NCBI GenBank assembly: GCA_905235285.1
Contig: CAJOLI010000002.1
Location: 1-61,055 of the forward strand
Reading direction: 5' to 3'
Source: an uncultured Bacteroidaceae bacterium
GTDB lineage: Bacteria > Bacteroidota > Bacteroidia > Bacteroidales > Bacteroidaceae
Length of the DNA stretch: 61,055 nucleotides
Shown: one piece after another, positions 17,128-26,818 of the stretch
How positions within the stretch are numbered: position 1 is the first letter of the stretch
Layout of the letters: each line of letters opens with the position of its first letter
Translations under genes and position numbers: made by a program
Notes under the pieces: model-generated
The model's database searches: none
Told to the model about the DNA's origin: nothing
The model's input: the letters and a program-made list of their open reading frames with translations, nothing else

Positions 17128-19650
17128 ATGACCTCCCGTATTCTTTTTCTCTCAACCTTCATTGCATTAGGCTCGGCTGCGATGGCCGAGGAGACACCTG
17201 CGGCAACAAGCATTGCTGTGACACAGTTCAGATATGTTGGACCACTCGTCGTTCCGGCTCCCGTAGCCACCGACAGCGTCGGCCTCGAGGCCAAGGCCTT
17301 CGATGCTAAGAGCCTGCTGCGCATGCCGTTGCGTTTCGATGCCGTAGGCGAGGCTGGTGTGACGGCTGACAGCATCATCGTCTTGACGGCAGATGCCCAC
17401 GCCCCAGCCCTGCATCTCGCCGGTTTTTGTCTTAACAACAAGGCCTTTGCGAAAGCTAGGATTGAGGTTAAAGGCTGCGAAGATTTCGAACTATTTGTCG
17501 ACGGCAAAAGCCAGCGTGCCGGCCACACCCTAACGCTACTGCCTGCCACCCACGACGTAGTAGTAAAAGCTCTCACCATCCAAGGCAAGAGCGACACGCT
17601 GCGTATCAGCGTCAATCCCGAGAAGGACGGCATCATCAGTCTGGCCGGGACGGCTGCCACCGACCGCCCATATACGTTCGATGAGCTGCTCCGCGACTGG
17701 CATTACACCAACGTCTCTCTATCGCCCAACGGCAAGATGGCCATTGTGAGCCTCTACAACTACAGCCCCAACGGCAAGACCAACTACCGTCACGAACTGC
17801 GCGAACTGAGCAGTGGACGGGTGCTCGAGCAGCGTCAGGGGCTGCGATGGATGCCACGCACCAACCGCTACCTTTTCACCCGTACAGGAGGCGACGGGCG
17901 ACAGGCTCTCGTTAGTATTGACCCTCTGACGCGGGCTGAGGATGTGCTGACGCCCGACCTGCCCGAGGGTTCCTGGCAGATGTTGCCCAACGAACGCCAG
18001 CTCCTCTACATCATCCAGGACAACGGCGAGCAGGAAAAGAACAGTGACGTACACGAAATCGTGCACCCTGACGACCGCCAACCCGGATGGCGCTCGCGCT
18101 CGCGCCTCGCTCTTTACGACCTTTCATCGGGACTGATGCGCCCTCTTACGAACGGCTACAACAACATCAGCCTGCAAGACATCAGCTCAGATAGTCGCTA
18201 CCTGCTTTTCGCGAAATACGAGAACGACATCGCTCGCATGCGCCCAACCACACTCACCTCACTCTTTCGCCTCGAGCTCGAGACGATGGAGGTCGACACA
18301 CTCGTCTGGCAGGACGGCTTCCTAGAAGGAGCCGATTTCTCGCCTTCGGGCAACCAGGTGCTACTCCAAGGCTCGCCGGAAGCTCTCAACGGTATTGGCA
18401 ACGTCACCCCTGCCGGGCGTGTGCCAAGTATGATCGACCGCCAACTATTCCTCATGGACCTTAGCCGCAAGGAGAACTCTGATGGCGGCAAAATACGATA
18501 TGCCACCCGTCCGCTGACGCGCGACTTCAACCCCTGTATCAGTTCGGTAAAATGGAGTAAGGACGACGGAAAAATCTATTTCACAGCCGAGGACCGCGAC
18601 TTCATTCACCTCTTCCGCTTAGACCCTCAAAACGGACGTTTCACACTTATCGACACCAAGGAGGATGTCGTAGGGCGTTTCACACTGGCTAATGCGGCCC
18701 CTGTCATGATGTACTCCGGACAGAGCGCTACGAACGCCGACCGCCTCTACACCTTACAGACACGTCAGCTGAAGGCGACCCTCGCTGAAGCGCCTAATGC
18801 CGAACAGCACAGCCGGCTACTCCTTAGTGACTGCCAGGCATGGATATACGTCAACGCTCAAGGCGATTCGGTCTGTTGCCGCTACTATCTGCCACCCTCC
18901 TTTGACCCCTCGAAACACTACCCGATGCTGACATATTACTATGGCGGATGCTCTCCCACCTCGCGATATTTCGACAGCCGCTATTCGCCGCAGGTCTTTG
19001 CCGCCCTGGGCTACGTCTTCCTCATCGTGAACCCCAGCGGCGCCACGGGCTTCGGACAGGAGTGGTCGTCGCGCCACGTAAATACGGCCGGCAAGGGCGT
19101 GGCCGAGGACATCATAGGCGCCGTGAAAGCGTTCGCGGCCGAGCATACGTGGGTCAACGCTAAAAAGATAGGATGCTTCGGAGCCAGCTACGGTGGCTTC
19201 ATGACACAGTACCTGCAGACGCAGACCGACATCTTCGCCGCGGCCATCTCACACGCCGGTATCAGCGACCACACCAGCTACTGGGGCGAAGGATTCTGGG
19301 GCTACAGCTACAGCCAGACATCGATGGGCGGCAGCTATCCATGGACACGCAAAGACCTCTACGTCGACCAGAGTCCACTCTTCAATGCTGACAAGATTCG
19401 CACGCCCCTGCTCTTCCTCCACGGCACCGCCGACACGAATGTGCCCGTAGGCGAGAGCATACAGATGTACACGGCGCTGAAGTTGTTAGGATGCCCTACA
19501 GCCCTCGTGCTCGTAGAAGGCGAGAACCATCATATTCTCACCTACCAAAAGAGTATCGACTGGCAACACACCATGGAAGCATGGTTTGCCCGATGGCTCA
19601 AGGATGAGCCCGAGTGGTGGCAGTCAATGTACCCCGACAAGAAGCTTTAG
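17128..19650 (+). CDS. S9 family serine peptidase (prolyl oligopeptidase/DPP type)
   Basis: 840 aa, signal peptide to about residue 20 (SAAMAEE). An N-terminal extension (20-170) precedes a WD-like beta-propeller (about 180-570) and the alpha/beta hydrolase domain (about 580-830). The triad is visible: GASYGGFM (Ser687), HGTADTNVP (Asp) and EGENHHI (His). GAT-GFGQEWSSRH before the active site is typical of S9C/acylaminoacyl-peptidase-like periplasmic enzymes, which trim peptides. 95 bp separate it from the GH53 gene, which has its own promoter. Confidence 0.9.
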   Translation: MTSRILFLSTFIALGSAAMAEETPAATSIAVTQFRYVGPLVVPAPVATDSVGLEAKAFDAKSLLRMPLRFDAVGEAGVTADSIIVLTADAHAPALHLAGFCLNNKAFAKARIEVKGCEDFELFVDGKSQRAGHTLTLLPATHDVVVKALTIQGKSDTLRISVNPEKDGIISLAGTAATDRPYTFDELLRDWHYTNVSLSPNGKMAIVSLYNYSPNGKTNYRHELRELSSGRVLEQRQGLRWMPRTNRYLFTRTGGDGRQALVSIDPLTRAEDVLTPDLPEGSWQMLPNERQLLYIIQDNGEQEKNSDVHEIVHPDDRQPGWRSRSRLALYDLSSGLMRPLTNGYNNISLQDISSDSRYLLFAKYENDIARMRPTTLTSLFRLELETMEVDTLVWQDGFLEGADFSPSGNQVLLQGSPEALNGIGNVTPAGRVPSMIDRQLFLMDLSRKENSDGGKIRYATRPLTRDFNPCISSVKWSKDDGKIYFTAEDRDFIHLFRLDPQNGRFTLIDTKEDVVGRFTLANAAPVMMYSGQSATNADRLYTLQTRQLKATLAEAPNAEQHSRLLLSDCQAWIYVNAQGDSVCCRYYLPPSFDPSKHYPMLTYYYGGCSPTSRYFDSRYSPQVFAALGYVFLIVNPSGATGFGQEWSSRHVNTAGKGVAEDIIGAVKAFAAEHTWVNAKKIGCFGASYGGFMTQYLQTQTDIFAAAISHAGISDHTSYWGEGFWGYSYSQTSMGGSYPWTRKDLYVDQSPLFNADKIRTPLLFLHGTADTNVPVGESIQMYTALKLLGCPTALVLVEGENHHILTYQKSIDWQHTMEAWFARWLKDEPEWWQSMYPDKKL

Positions 19651-19707
19651 TGTCTGACGAAATAAAAAAAATATTGACAAGACCGATGTTTTTTCAGAAA
19701 AAGAGTG

Positions 19708-19715
19708 TACTTTTG
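19708..19715 (+). promoter_or_regulatory. -7 promoter box (TACTTTTG) of the GH53 gene
   Basis: TACTTTTG, 30 bp before the ATG at 19746. TTGAC occurs at 19674 but is too far away to be a good -33 box. Confidence 0.5.
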
Positions 19716-19745
19716 CGCTTATAAAAAATTCTTTAAGCAACACAC

Positions 19746-20930
19746 ATGAGAATTATCATATCGATAGCGACGGTGGCGCTTTCTGTGCTCGCAAGCCTGT
19801 TGTACGCTCAGACTCCGGGGTTTGTGCGCGGAGCCGATGTCAGTTGGTGCAGCGAGATGGAAGCTGCAGGCAAGCAATTCTACAACGAAGCGGGAGTGCA
19901 GACAGAGATGATGGCCCTGTTGCGGCAGTGCGGCCTCGACGCCGTGCGCCTGCGCGTCTGGGTAAATCCGGAGGAAGCCTACGGCGCATGGTGCGACAAG
20001 GTTGACGTCGTAGCAAAGGCGCGGCGTGCCAAAACTCAAGGTCTCGCCATCATGATAGACTTCCACTACAGCAATTTCTTCGCCGACCCCAGTCGCCAGA
20101 CTACACCTTCGGCGTGGGCGGCACTCTCGCTCGAAGGTCTCAAGCAGGCCGTAGGCAACCACACGACAGAAATTCTGTCGGCCCTGAAGGACGAAGGCAT
20201 CGAACCTGCCTGGGTACAGGTGGGCAATGAAACGCGCAGCGGCATGCTTTGGGACAACGGCAGAATCGACTGGTCTAAGACGACTGACGCTGCCAAGTGG
20301 GCCGGTTACATAGCCCTGAGCAATGCCGGCTACGATGCCGTAAAGAGCGTTCTGCCGCAGGCTAAGGTCATCGTGCACATCGACAAAGGGCCAGAAGACA
20401 ACGTCTGGTTTTACAAAGCCTTCAAGCAATATGGCGGCAAGTTCGATATGATAGGTCTGTCGCATTACCCCGCGACCGACTGGAAGAACGAGAACGCCAA
20501 GACAGCAGCCAATGTGAAGGCGCTGACAGCGCAGTTCAGCGTGCCGGTGATGATTGTCGAGACGGGCTACTCTGCCTCCGACGAGGCTCTGGCCGGACAG
20601 GTCATGACCGACTTCGTCGACCGTCTGAAAGCTCTGGAGCAATGCGTAGGCGTGTTCTACTGGGAGCCGGAGGTCTACGGATGGTGGAAACCAGAATATT
20701 ACTCAAAATTAGGGTGGAACGCTTACGACAAAGGAGCATTCACCGCACAAGGCCGACCGGCATCCGCCTTCAAGCCTTTTTGCGGCAGCCCTGACGCCAT
20801 AGCAGCACCGGCAACTACGCATGACCCCAGTCGGAGCTTCGACCTGGCTGGGCGGCCTGTAGAGGCACAGCGTCAGGGCCTCTTCATCACAGTCAAAGAG
20901 AAGAAAGCACACAAAGTGCTTCGCAGGTAA
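19746..20930 (+). CDS. Secreted GH53 endo-beta-1,4-galactanase
   Basis: 394 aa with a signal peptide ending at LLYAQ. The GH53 barrel is clear: GADVSW at the start, VRLRVWVNP, IDFHYSNFFADP, acid/base QVGNETRSG (Glu162) and nucleophile IVETGYS (Glu272), then GVFYWEPE. It cuts beta-1,4-galactan, as in arabinogalactan type I and pectin side chains. The final about 30 residues (FDLAGRPVEAQRQGLFI onward) form the same style of Prevotella C-terminal tail seen on the GH26 at 6722, pointing to a shared export or surface route. It complements the GH59 and GH51 enzymes elsewhere in the window. Confidence 0.93.
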   Translation: MRIIISIATVALSVLASLLYAQTPGFVRGADVSWCSEMEAAGKQFYNEAGVQTEMMALLRQCGLDAVRLRVWVNPEEAYGAWCDKVDVVAKARRAKTQGLAIMIDFHYSNFFADPSRQTTPSAWAALSLEGLKQAVGNHTTEILSALKDEGIEPAWVQVGNETRSGMLWDNGRIDWSKTTDAAKWAGYIALSNAGYDAVKSVLPQAKVIVHIDKGPEDNVWFYKAFKQYGGKFDMIGLSHYPATDWKNENAKTAANVKALTAQFSVPVMIVETGYSASDEALAGQVMTDFVDRLKALEQCVGVFYWEPEVYGWWKPEYYSKLGWNAYDKGAFTAQGRPASAFKPFCGSPDAIAAPATTHDPSRSFDLAGRPVEAQRQGLFITVKEKKAHKVLRR

Positions 20931-20961
20931 TATTACCTAAATAATTTAATCATTTTCTATT

Positions 20962-21201
20962 ATGATTTATGCACTTATCGTCGGACTCGTCGCAGGCCTG
21001 CTGGCCGGATGGATTATGAAAGGCAGCGGCTACGGTATCCTCTGGGACATCGTACTCGGCATCCTCGGCGGTGCCTTCGGCGGATGGCTATTTGAGAAGC
21101 TCAACATCTCGTGGGGAGGATTGGCAGGGCAGATCGGCACGGCCGTGGTCGGAGCCATCATCCTCATCGCCATTTTCCGTCTCATCGCAGGCCGTAAATA
21201 A
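20962..21201 (+). CDS. GlsB/YeaQ/YmgE-type small membrane protein
   Basis: 79 aa, almost wholly hydrophobic with glycine-rich helices at about 3-20, 28-45 and 55-75 ([38 protein letters not shown]). This is the transglycosylase-associated/YeaQ family of stress-induced membrane proteins of unknown mechanism. It is 31 bp after GH53 and 104 bp before gmd; no terminator is evident between them. Confidence 0.85.
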   Translation: MIYALIVGLVAGLLAGWIMKGSGYGILWDIVLGILGGAFGGWLFEKLNISWGGLAGQIGTAVVGAIILIAIFRLIAGRK

Positions 21202-21305
21202 GGCTTTTCGCTCTTATCGTTTCTTCACTTGACCAAGGCCACAGGGCTGTTGGAAGGGTATTTATTGCGAACTTATCTACATACACTATAATAAGCTATA
21301 ACACA

Positions 21306-22388
21306 ATGAGTAAGACGGCATTGATAACCGGCATCACAGGTCAGGACGGATCTTTCCTGGCCGAATTCCTGATAGAAAAGGGCTACGAGGTACATGGCAT
21401 ACTGCGCCGCAGCTCGTCGTTCAACACGGGGCGCATCGAACATCTTTATCTCGACGAATGGGTGCGCGACATGAAGAAAAAGCGACTAATCAACCTCCAC
21501 TGGGGCGACATGACCGACTCATCGTCGCTCATACGCATCATAAGTGAGATTCACCCTGACGAGATTTATAATCTGGCAGCACAAAGCCACGTCAAGGTGT
21601 CGTTCGACGTGCCCGAGTTCACGGCCGAAGCCGATGCACTCGGCGTGCTGCGACTGTTGGAGGCTGTACGCATTGCGGGACTGGCTCAGACGTGCCGCAT
21701 CTATCAGGCTTCGACGTCAGAGCTCTTCGGACTTGTACAGGAAGTGCCGCAACGCGAGACGACACCCTTCTACCCACGCTCGCCCTACGGCGTAGCCAAG
21801 CTCTATGGCTTCTGGATTATGAAGAACTACCGCGAGAGCTATGGCATGTACTGCTGCAACGGCATACTCTTCAACCACGAGAGCGAGCGACGCGGCGAGA
21901 CATTCGTAACACGTAAGATAACATTGGCGGCGGCGCGCATAGCTCAAGGTTTTCAGGACAAACTTTACTTAGGCAACCTCAACGCACTGCGCGACTGGGG
22001 CTATGCCAAAGATTACGTCGAGTGCATGTGGCTCATATTGCAACAGGAGCAGCCCGAAGACTTCGTCATTGCCACAGGCGAATACCACAGCGTACGTGAC
22101 TTCTGCACGCTGGCTTTCGAGAACGTAGGTATCGACATAAGGTGGGAAGGCCACGGCATCGACGAGAAAGGCATCGACAAGACCACCGGACGTGTGCTCA
22201 TCGAGGTGGACCCCAAATACTTCCGCCCAGCCGAAGTGGAACAGCTTCTGGGCGACCCCTCAAAGGCCCGCGAACGTTTAGGCTGGAATCCGCATAAGAC
22301 TTCGTTCGAGGAGCTAGTGAAGATTATGGTAGAGCACGACATGAAAAAGGTGCGCAAGCTCTATCTACGCCAGCAGCTAGAGGATTGA
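21306..22388 (+). CDS. gmd: GDP-mannose 4,6-dehydratase
   Basis: 360 aa short-chain dehydrogenase fold: [19 protein letters not shown] (NADP site, residues 8-26), [42 protein letters not shown] (catalytic Tyr/Lys) and [16 protein letters not shown]. It makes GDP-4-keto-6-deoxymannose, the precursor of GDP-L-fucose, GDP-D-rhamnose or GDP-perosamine. The usual partner fcl is not adjacent, so the end sugar cannot be told from this window. It ends at a bidirectional terminator facing the CapD-type gene. Confidence 0.96.
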   Translation: MSKTALITGITGQDGSFLAEFLIEKGYEVHGILRRSSSFNTGRIEHLYLDEWVRDMKKKRLINLHWGDMTDSSSLIRIISEIHPDEIYNLAAQSHVKVSFDVPEFTAEADALGVLRLLEAVRIAGLAQTCRIYQASTSELFGLVQEVPQRETTPFYPRSPYGVAKLYGFWIMKNYRESYGMYCCNGILFNHESERRGETFVTRKITLAAARIAQGFQDKLYLGNLNALRDWGYAKDYVECMWLILQQEQPEDFVIATGEYHSVRDFCTLAFENVGIDIRWEGHGIDEKGIDKTTGRVLIEVDPKYFRPAEVEQLLGDPSKARERLGWNPHKTSFEELVKIMVEHDMKKVRKLYLRQQLED

Positions 22389-22435
22389 CAGCAGCATTTA
22401 GCCATTCTTCTTATACGAGGAGTGCCATACATAAC

Positions 22436-22485
22436 AAAAAGGCAGCGGCTACAATTTTCTTCTGTCATAGCCGCTGCCTTTTTTT
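22436..22485. terminator. Bidirectional terminator between gmd and the CapD-type gene
   Basis: A perfect 11-bp stem GGCAGCGGCTA (22441-22451)/TAGCCGCTGCC (22468-22478), with A5 before and T7 after, serves the two convergent genes. Confidence 0.9.
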
Positions 22486-22510
22486 GTTGCAATCTGCATG
22501 CAGCAAAGGT

Positions 22511-24421
22511 TTAGTCCAAGGCTGTATAGACGGAATTCTGGCTCTTGTATTCCGGCACTATTTGCTTCATCAGGCGCACGGTGTTCATGTTGTCATAAAG
22601 TTCACTGATGCGAGCCAGTTCATCCAGCTGACGGACGACGTCAGCATAGTCGTAGGGCCGCACCTGCGCAATCTTTATCTTGGTGTTGAAGGTGGGCTTG
22701 GTATGTTCCTGGTCATTGAGCACTTCCTCATAGAGTTTCTCGCCGTCGCGCAAGCCTGTGAACTTAATCTCTACGTTCTTGGCGCCGGAGAGCAGGATCA
22801 TGCGTCGTGCCAGGTCGGCAATGCGCACAGGCTTGCCCATGTCGAAGACGAATATCTCGCCGCCCTTACCCATTGTGCCCGCTTCGAGCACCAATTTGCA
22901 GGCTTCAGAGATGAGCATGAAGAAGCGTATGATGTCGGGGTGAGTCACGGTGACGGGACCTCCGTGGCGTATCTGCTCACGGAACAGGGGAATTACGGAA
23001 CCGTTAGATCCGAGGACATTGCCGAAGCGGGTGGTCACGAACTGTGTCTGCCCAACCACCGTGCCGGCCTTGATGGCGCTGTCGAGAGCCTGCACGTAAA
23101 TCTCGCAGATGCGCTTCGAGCAGCCCATGACGTTAGTGGGGTTGACGGCTTTGTCAGTAGATATCATCACAAATTTCTTCACGCCATATTTCACGGCCAG
23201 GTCGGCCAGTATACGCGTACCTTCTATATTATTTTGGACGGCCTCGGTCGGGTTATCTTCCATCATTGGCACGTGCTTGTAAGCGGCAGCATGAAAGACG
23301 TATTCAGGTTTGTACTGCGCAAACAGGCGCTCCATGCTTTGCCGGTGGGCGATACTGGTGACTACGCTCTCGCAATTGATGCCAGCAAAGTCATGGGCCA
23401 TCATGAGGCGTATGTCGTGCTGGGGCGTCTCGGCCTGATCAACGAGAACGAGCTGCGAGGGCTCCCACTGTGCAATCTGGCGCACCAGTTCCGAGCCTAT
23501 GCTACCGGCTGAGCCGGTGATCATGATGCGGCGACCGCGCAGCAGGTGCTCCACGGCCTCCAGGTCCACCTCTATCTCATCGCGGGGCAGCAAATCCTCG
23601 ATGTCCACCTCATGCAACTGCGCCGAGCTAATGTCGCTCTTGCCGTCCCACTCCTGCTCATGCTGAATAGTGTAAATCTTTATGCCGGCATCTATAAGGC
23701 GCTCCGTCATGCCAGAGTTAGCCATCAGACGCTCGGATTTCATGGGCGAGACGAGCAGTGCTGTGGCATTATGCGACTTCATGATTTCCACGATGCGGTC
23801 GTCATTCTTGTATACGGGCACACCTTGAAGCGTATGCCCCGGCATATCTTTGGAATCACTCAAGAAGCCACGGAGGAGGAAGCGCTGAGGCTGCTCTATG
23901 CGTATGCTCTTGGCCAACGCCTGTCCGCCACTCTTGGTGCCATAGATGAACACCCTGTTCAAGGCGCGCTCCTCATTTAGCGTATCGAAGAGATACTTTA
24001 TCAGCAGGCGCGCTGCAAACATGATGCCCGTGGCCAACAGCCAGGCGAAAAGCAGCGTGTGCCACTTGATGACCTGCAGCCATTGGTCTGTCTTTAAGAA
24101 CAGACGGACAAATTCCACCGAGGCGATACCTATGAAGTTTGCTATGGCAACGCGGTAAAGGTCGGAGAACGACGAGTAGCGCATCACGCCAGAGTAGGTG
24201 CGCATGATGCGGAAGCCGATGACATAGGGTATCAGGTAGACAAGGAGCGTCCCCATGAGCGGCCAGAAATGCATAGCCGTATACGTGGCACCCATGTCAA
24301 GGATATACACTATCAGGTTTGCAGCCACGACAGCACAGCAGTCGAAAGCCAGCACCATCCAATAGGGCGTAGCGCTCTTCGAGAAATACCAACGAGCCAG
24401 TGGCTTTAGGAAATTAAACAT
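22511..24421 (-). CDS. CapD/WbpM-type nucleoside-diphosphate-sugar 4,6-dehydratase
   Basis: 636 aa. Four membrane helices (about 20-140) and a CoA-binding-like domain (about 145-285, FIYGTKSGGQAL) are followed by the SDR domain: ITGSAGSIGSELVRQI (about 300), HAAAYKHVPMMEDNP and STDKAVNPTNVMGCSKR. Family members convert UDP-GlcNAc to UDP-4-keto-6-deoxy sugars for capsule, O-antigen or protein glycosylation. The catalytic position has Thr-Asp-Lys rather than Tyr, as is normal for long WbpM-like enzymes. It has its own promoter and stands alone. Confidence 0.93.
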   Translation of the reverse strand: MFNFLKPLARWYFSKSATPYWMVLAFDCCAVVAANLIVYILDMGATYTAMHFWPLMGTLLVYLIPYVIGFRIMRTYSGVMRYSSFSDLYRVAIANFIGIASVEFVRLFLKTDQWLQVIKWHTLLFAWLLATGIMFAARLLIKYLFDTLNEERALNRVFIYGTKSGGQALAKSIRIEQPQRFLLRGFLSDSKDMPGHTLQGVPVYKNDDRIVEIMKSHNATALLVSPMKSERLMANSGMTERLIDAGIKIYTIQHEQEWDGKSDISSAQLHEVDIEDLLPRDEIEVDLEAVEHLLRGRRIMITGSAGSIGSELVRQIAQWEPSQLVLVDQAETPQHDIRLMMAHDFAGINCESVVTSIAHRQSMERLFAQYKPEYVFHAAAYKHVPMMEDNPTEAVQNNIEGTRILADLAVKYGVKKFVMISTDKAVNPTNVMGCSKRICEIYVQALDSAIKAGTVVGQTQFVTTRFGNVLGSNGSVIPLFREQIRHGGPVTVTHPDIIRFFMLISEACKLVLEAGTMGKGGEIFVFDMGKPVRIADLARRMILLSGAKNVEIKFTGLRDGEKLYEEVLNDQEHTKPTFNTKIKIAQVRPYDYADVVRQLDELARISELYDNMNTVRLMKQIVPEYKSQNSVYTALD

Positions 24422-24446
24422 AGGAGCAATGCATTATTTTGTATTG

Positions 24447-24454
24447 CAAATTTA
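24447..24454 (-). promoter_or_regulatory. -7 promoter box (TAAATTTG) of the CapD-type gene
   Basis: TAAATTTG on the minus strand, 25 bp before the ATG at 24421. Confidence 0.5.
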
Positions 24455-24581
24455 CACTTTATTTTTTACATTACACCTCTCCAACCAAATATTTATGCTT
24501 CTCGAGCCATTTTTCGCTCATTTTCAGCATCTCTTTTTAAAAGATTCTACAAAAACATGACGCATTCTGAAAGGTTTTATG

Positions 24582-24589
24582 TAATTTTG
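24582..24589 (+). promoter_or_regulatory. -7 promoter box (TAATTTTG) of the kinase-fusion gene
   Basis: TAATTTTG, 40 bp before the ATG at 24630. It probably drives the fusion and the aldolase behind it. Confidence 0.5.
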
Positions 24590-24629
24590 CAGGCAGTAAT
24601 GACAGAAACTTAAGACCAACGCATAGCAA

Positions 24630-25856
24630 ATGACTCAACATAAGAAAGTTTTTGTATCCGGATGCTACGACCTGCTTCACTCCGGCCACGTGGAGTTTTT
24701 CCGCCAAGCGGCGGAATATGGTGACTTGTACGTAGGCATCGGTTCCGACGATACGTACTTGGGCTACAAGCATCGGCCCACTGTCTATCCCGAGCAGGAA
24801 CGCTTGTTCATGGTGCGAAGCATACGCTACGTCAAGGAAGCATATATCAATGCGGGCAGCGGCGTCATGGACTTCGTACCGACGCTCGACATCGTACGGC
24901 CCGACGTCTTCGTCGTCAACGAGGACGGCGCCAGCGACGAGAAAGCGCGCGTATGCCGTGAGCGCGGCATCGAATACGTGGTGCTCAAGCGCACGCCGCA
25001 GGAGGGTCTGAAAGCACGCTCGAGCACTGACCTGAAGGCCGCTACATGCCAGCTGCCCACGCGCCTCGACATCGCGGGCACATGGATAGACCAGCCTTAC
25101 GTCTCGTGCTACGGGGCGGGCTGGGCACTGACGATATCCGTCGAGCCTACGTTTGAGATACGCGAGCGCTGCGGCCTTAGCACTTCCACACGCAACATCA
25201 TCAAGAGTATCTGGCCTATGAAACTGCCGGAGATGAACCCCGATACACTCGCACGGCTCGTCTTCTGCTTCGAGAACAACCCCGAGCGCGAGGATGGTTT
25301 CGTGAGCGGAGCTCAGGACGCTATAGGCATCTGCGTACCAGGCCTCTGCCGCCACTACTACAACGGGCACTTCTGGCCCGAACGCATTGAGCGGTGCGAC
25401 GACGAAACCACCCTGGCGTGGCTCGAGAGCCATCTGTGCATGATTCCTCTGGAGCCGCGCCTGCCGGGCTGCTCCGTAGTTGAAAATAAGGATATCACGG
25501 CCGAGAAGGTGCGAGCTCTGACCACTGCAGCCGCCGACTGTTGGACGGCCATCATGCAGCACGACCTCGCCGCTTTCGCCGCAGCCTACCGCGCTTCGTT
25601 TGACGCGCAAGTGGCTATGTTCCCAGGGATGTTGGAGCCGCGCGTCATGGAGGACGGCGAATGGAAGATAGCAAGCGGCATGGCCGAAAGCATAAGCGCA
25701 GCCATAGCGCAGTGGGCTGCTGTGCCGGGCGTGCTGGCGTGTAAGATGCCAGGCGCCGGCGGCGGCGGATACCTAGCCCTCGTCGTCGACGAGACCGCAC
25801 GCTTCTGCTGCGCTCACCACGAGGCCATTGCGCTGAGCATCAGAAGACGGCATTGA
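24630..25856 (+). CDS. Cytidylyltransferase-like domain fused to a GHMP-kinase-like domain
   Basis: 408 aa. Residues about 5-135 are a nucleotidylyltransferase of the TagD/RfaE-C type: VFVSGCYDLLHSGHVEFF with the HxGH-type motif HSGH (17-20), YVGIGSDD, and a late VVLKRTPQEGLKARSST. Residues about 140-405 resemble a GHMP sugar kinase: RLDIAGTWIDQPYV (substrate loop), a degenerate phosphate loop CGLSTSTRN where PxxGLGSSA is expected, SGAQDAIGICVPG, and the C-terminal KMPGAGGGGYLALVV. The order is opposite to HldE, and the kinase class differs. By analogy it may phosphorylate a sugar and then activate it with a nucleotide, but I do not know the substrate. The next gene is an aldolase. Confidence 0.75.
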   Translation: MTQHKKVFVSGCYDLLHSGHVEFFRQAAEYGDLYVGIGSDDTYLGYKHRPTVYPEQERLFMVRSIRYVKEAYINAGSGVMDFVPTLDIVRPDVFVVNEDGASDEKARVCRERGIEYVVLKRTPQEGLKARSSTDLKAATCQLPTRLDIAGTWIDQPYVSCYGAGWALTISVEPTFEIRERCGLSTSTRNIIKSIWPMKLPEMNPDTLARLVFCFENNPEREDGFVSGAQDAIGICVPGLCRHYYNGHFWPERIERCDDETTLAWLESHLCMIPLEPRLPGCSVVENKDITAEKVRALTTAAADCWTAIMQHDLAAFAAAYRASFDAQVAMFPGMLEPRVMEDGEWKIASGMAESISAAIAQWAAVPGVLACKMPGAGGGGYLALVVDETARFCCAHHEAIALSIRRRH

Positions 25857-25883
25857 ATGTTTAATCATCGGACATATAAATAT

Positions 25884-26696
25884 ATGAAAAGTATCTTAGA
25901 TAACAGGAACGAACTGAAGCACGTCGTTGACAACGTAGCCGAAGTGGCCAGTTACCTTTGGCAAAAAGGATGGGCTGAGCGCAACGGCGGCAACATTACA
26001 GTAAACATCACCGAGCAAATCGACGATGCCGTGCGCCAGCTGCCGGCCATCTCTTCCATCTACCAGATTGGCACTACACTACCCCACCTGCGCGGATGCT
26101 ACTTCTACTGCAAAGGCACCAACATGCGTATGCGTGACCTCGCCCGCTGGCCTATGGACAACGGCTCCGTCATCCGCATCCTTGACGACTGCGCCTCCTA
26201 CGTCATCATCGCCGACAAACCCGTGAAACCCACGAGCGAACTGCCGTCGCACTTGGCCGTACACAATTACCTGCTGGGCAAGGGCTCGCACTACCGCGCC
26301 AGCCTCCACACACACCCCATCGAGTTGGTGGCACTCACCCACAACAAGCTCTTCATGGAGAAGGACGTCGCCACCCATATACTTTGGTCTATGATCCCTG
26401 AGACGAAGGCCTTCTGCCCGCGTGGCCTCGGCATGGTGCCGTATATGCTGCCGTCGAGCGTGGAACTCGCCGACGCTACCATACGCACCATTGACGACGA
26501 CTACGACGTGGTCATGTGGGAGAAACACGGCGTTTTTGCCGTAGACAGCGACATCATGAGCGCCTTCGATCAGGTCGACGTCCTCAACAAAGCAGCCCTC
26601 ATCTATATCGCAGCCAAGAACATGGGGTTCGAACCAGACGGCATGACCGACGCTCAGATGAGGGAAATCAGCGAGGTGTTCGGATTGCCGAAGTAA
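25884..26696 (+). CDS. Rhamnulose-1-phosphate aldolase family protein
   Basis: 270 aa from the ATG at 25884, close to E. coli RhaD (274 aa); an ATG directly after the previous stop (25857) would add nine residues. It is a class II aldolase/adducin fold: WAERNGGNITVNI, KGTNMRMRDLA, zinc ligands in SLHTHPIELVA and a late EKHGVFAVDSD. RhaD splits L-rhamnulose-1-phosphate into DHAP and L-lactaldehyde. No rhaA, rhaB/K or rhaT is nearby; instead it pairs with the nucleotidylyltransferase-kinase fusion 27 bp upstream, so its real substrate may be another ketose 1-phosphate. Confidence 0.8.
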   Translation: MKSILDNRNELKHVVDNVAEVASYLWQKGWAERNGGNITVNITEQIDDAVRQLPAISSIYQIGTTLPHLRGCYFYCKGTNMRMRDLARWPMDNGSVIRILDDCASYVIIADKPVKPTSELPSHLAVHNYLLGKGSHYRASLHTHPIELVALTHNKLFMEKDVATHILWSMIPETKAFCPRGLGMVPYMLPSSVELADATIRTIDDDYDVVMWEKHGVFAVDSDIMSAFDQVDVLNKAALIYIAAKNMGFEPDGMTDAQMREISEVFGLPK

Positions 26697-26818
26697 AATT
26701 TAACTTTCCCCTAAAAACTTCACGCTCGAGCTTACTCTCTCGATATTTCGGGAACTTTTAACAACGAGCGCAGCCGTGATAAAAACTTTCAACTACGGCC
26801 ACAGGCCGTACATACATC

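Noticed and set aside
22385..23512. 375-codon plus-strand open frame over the CapD-type gene
   Set aside because: It begins inside gmd's end, runs through a strong terminator, and lacks any domain.
26697..26818. Promoter before the threonine aldolase
   Set aside because: No TAnnTTTG box was found in the gap, so a separate transcript is not supported.
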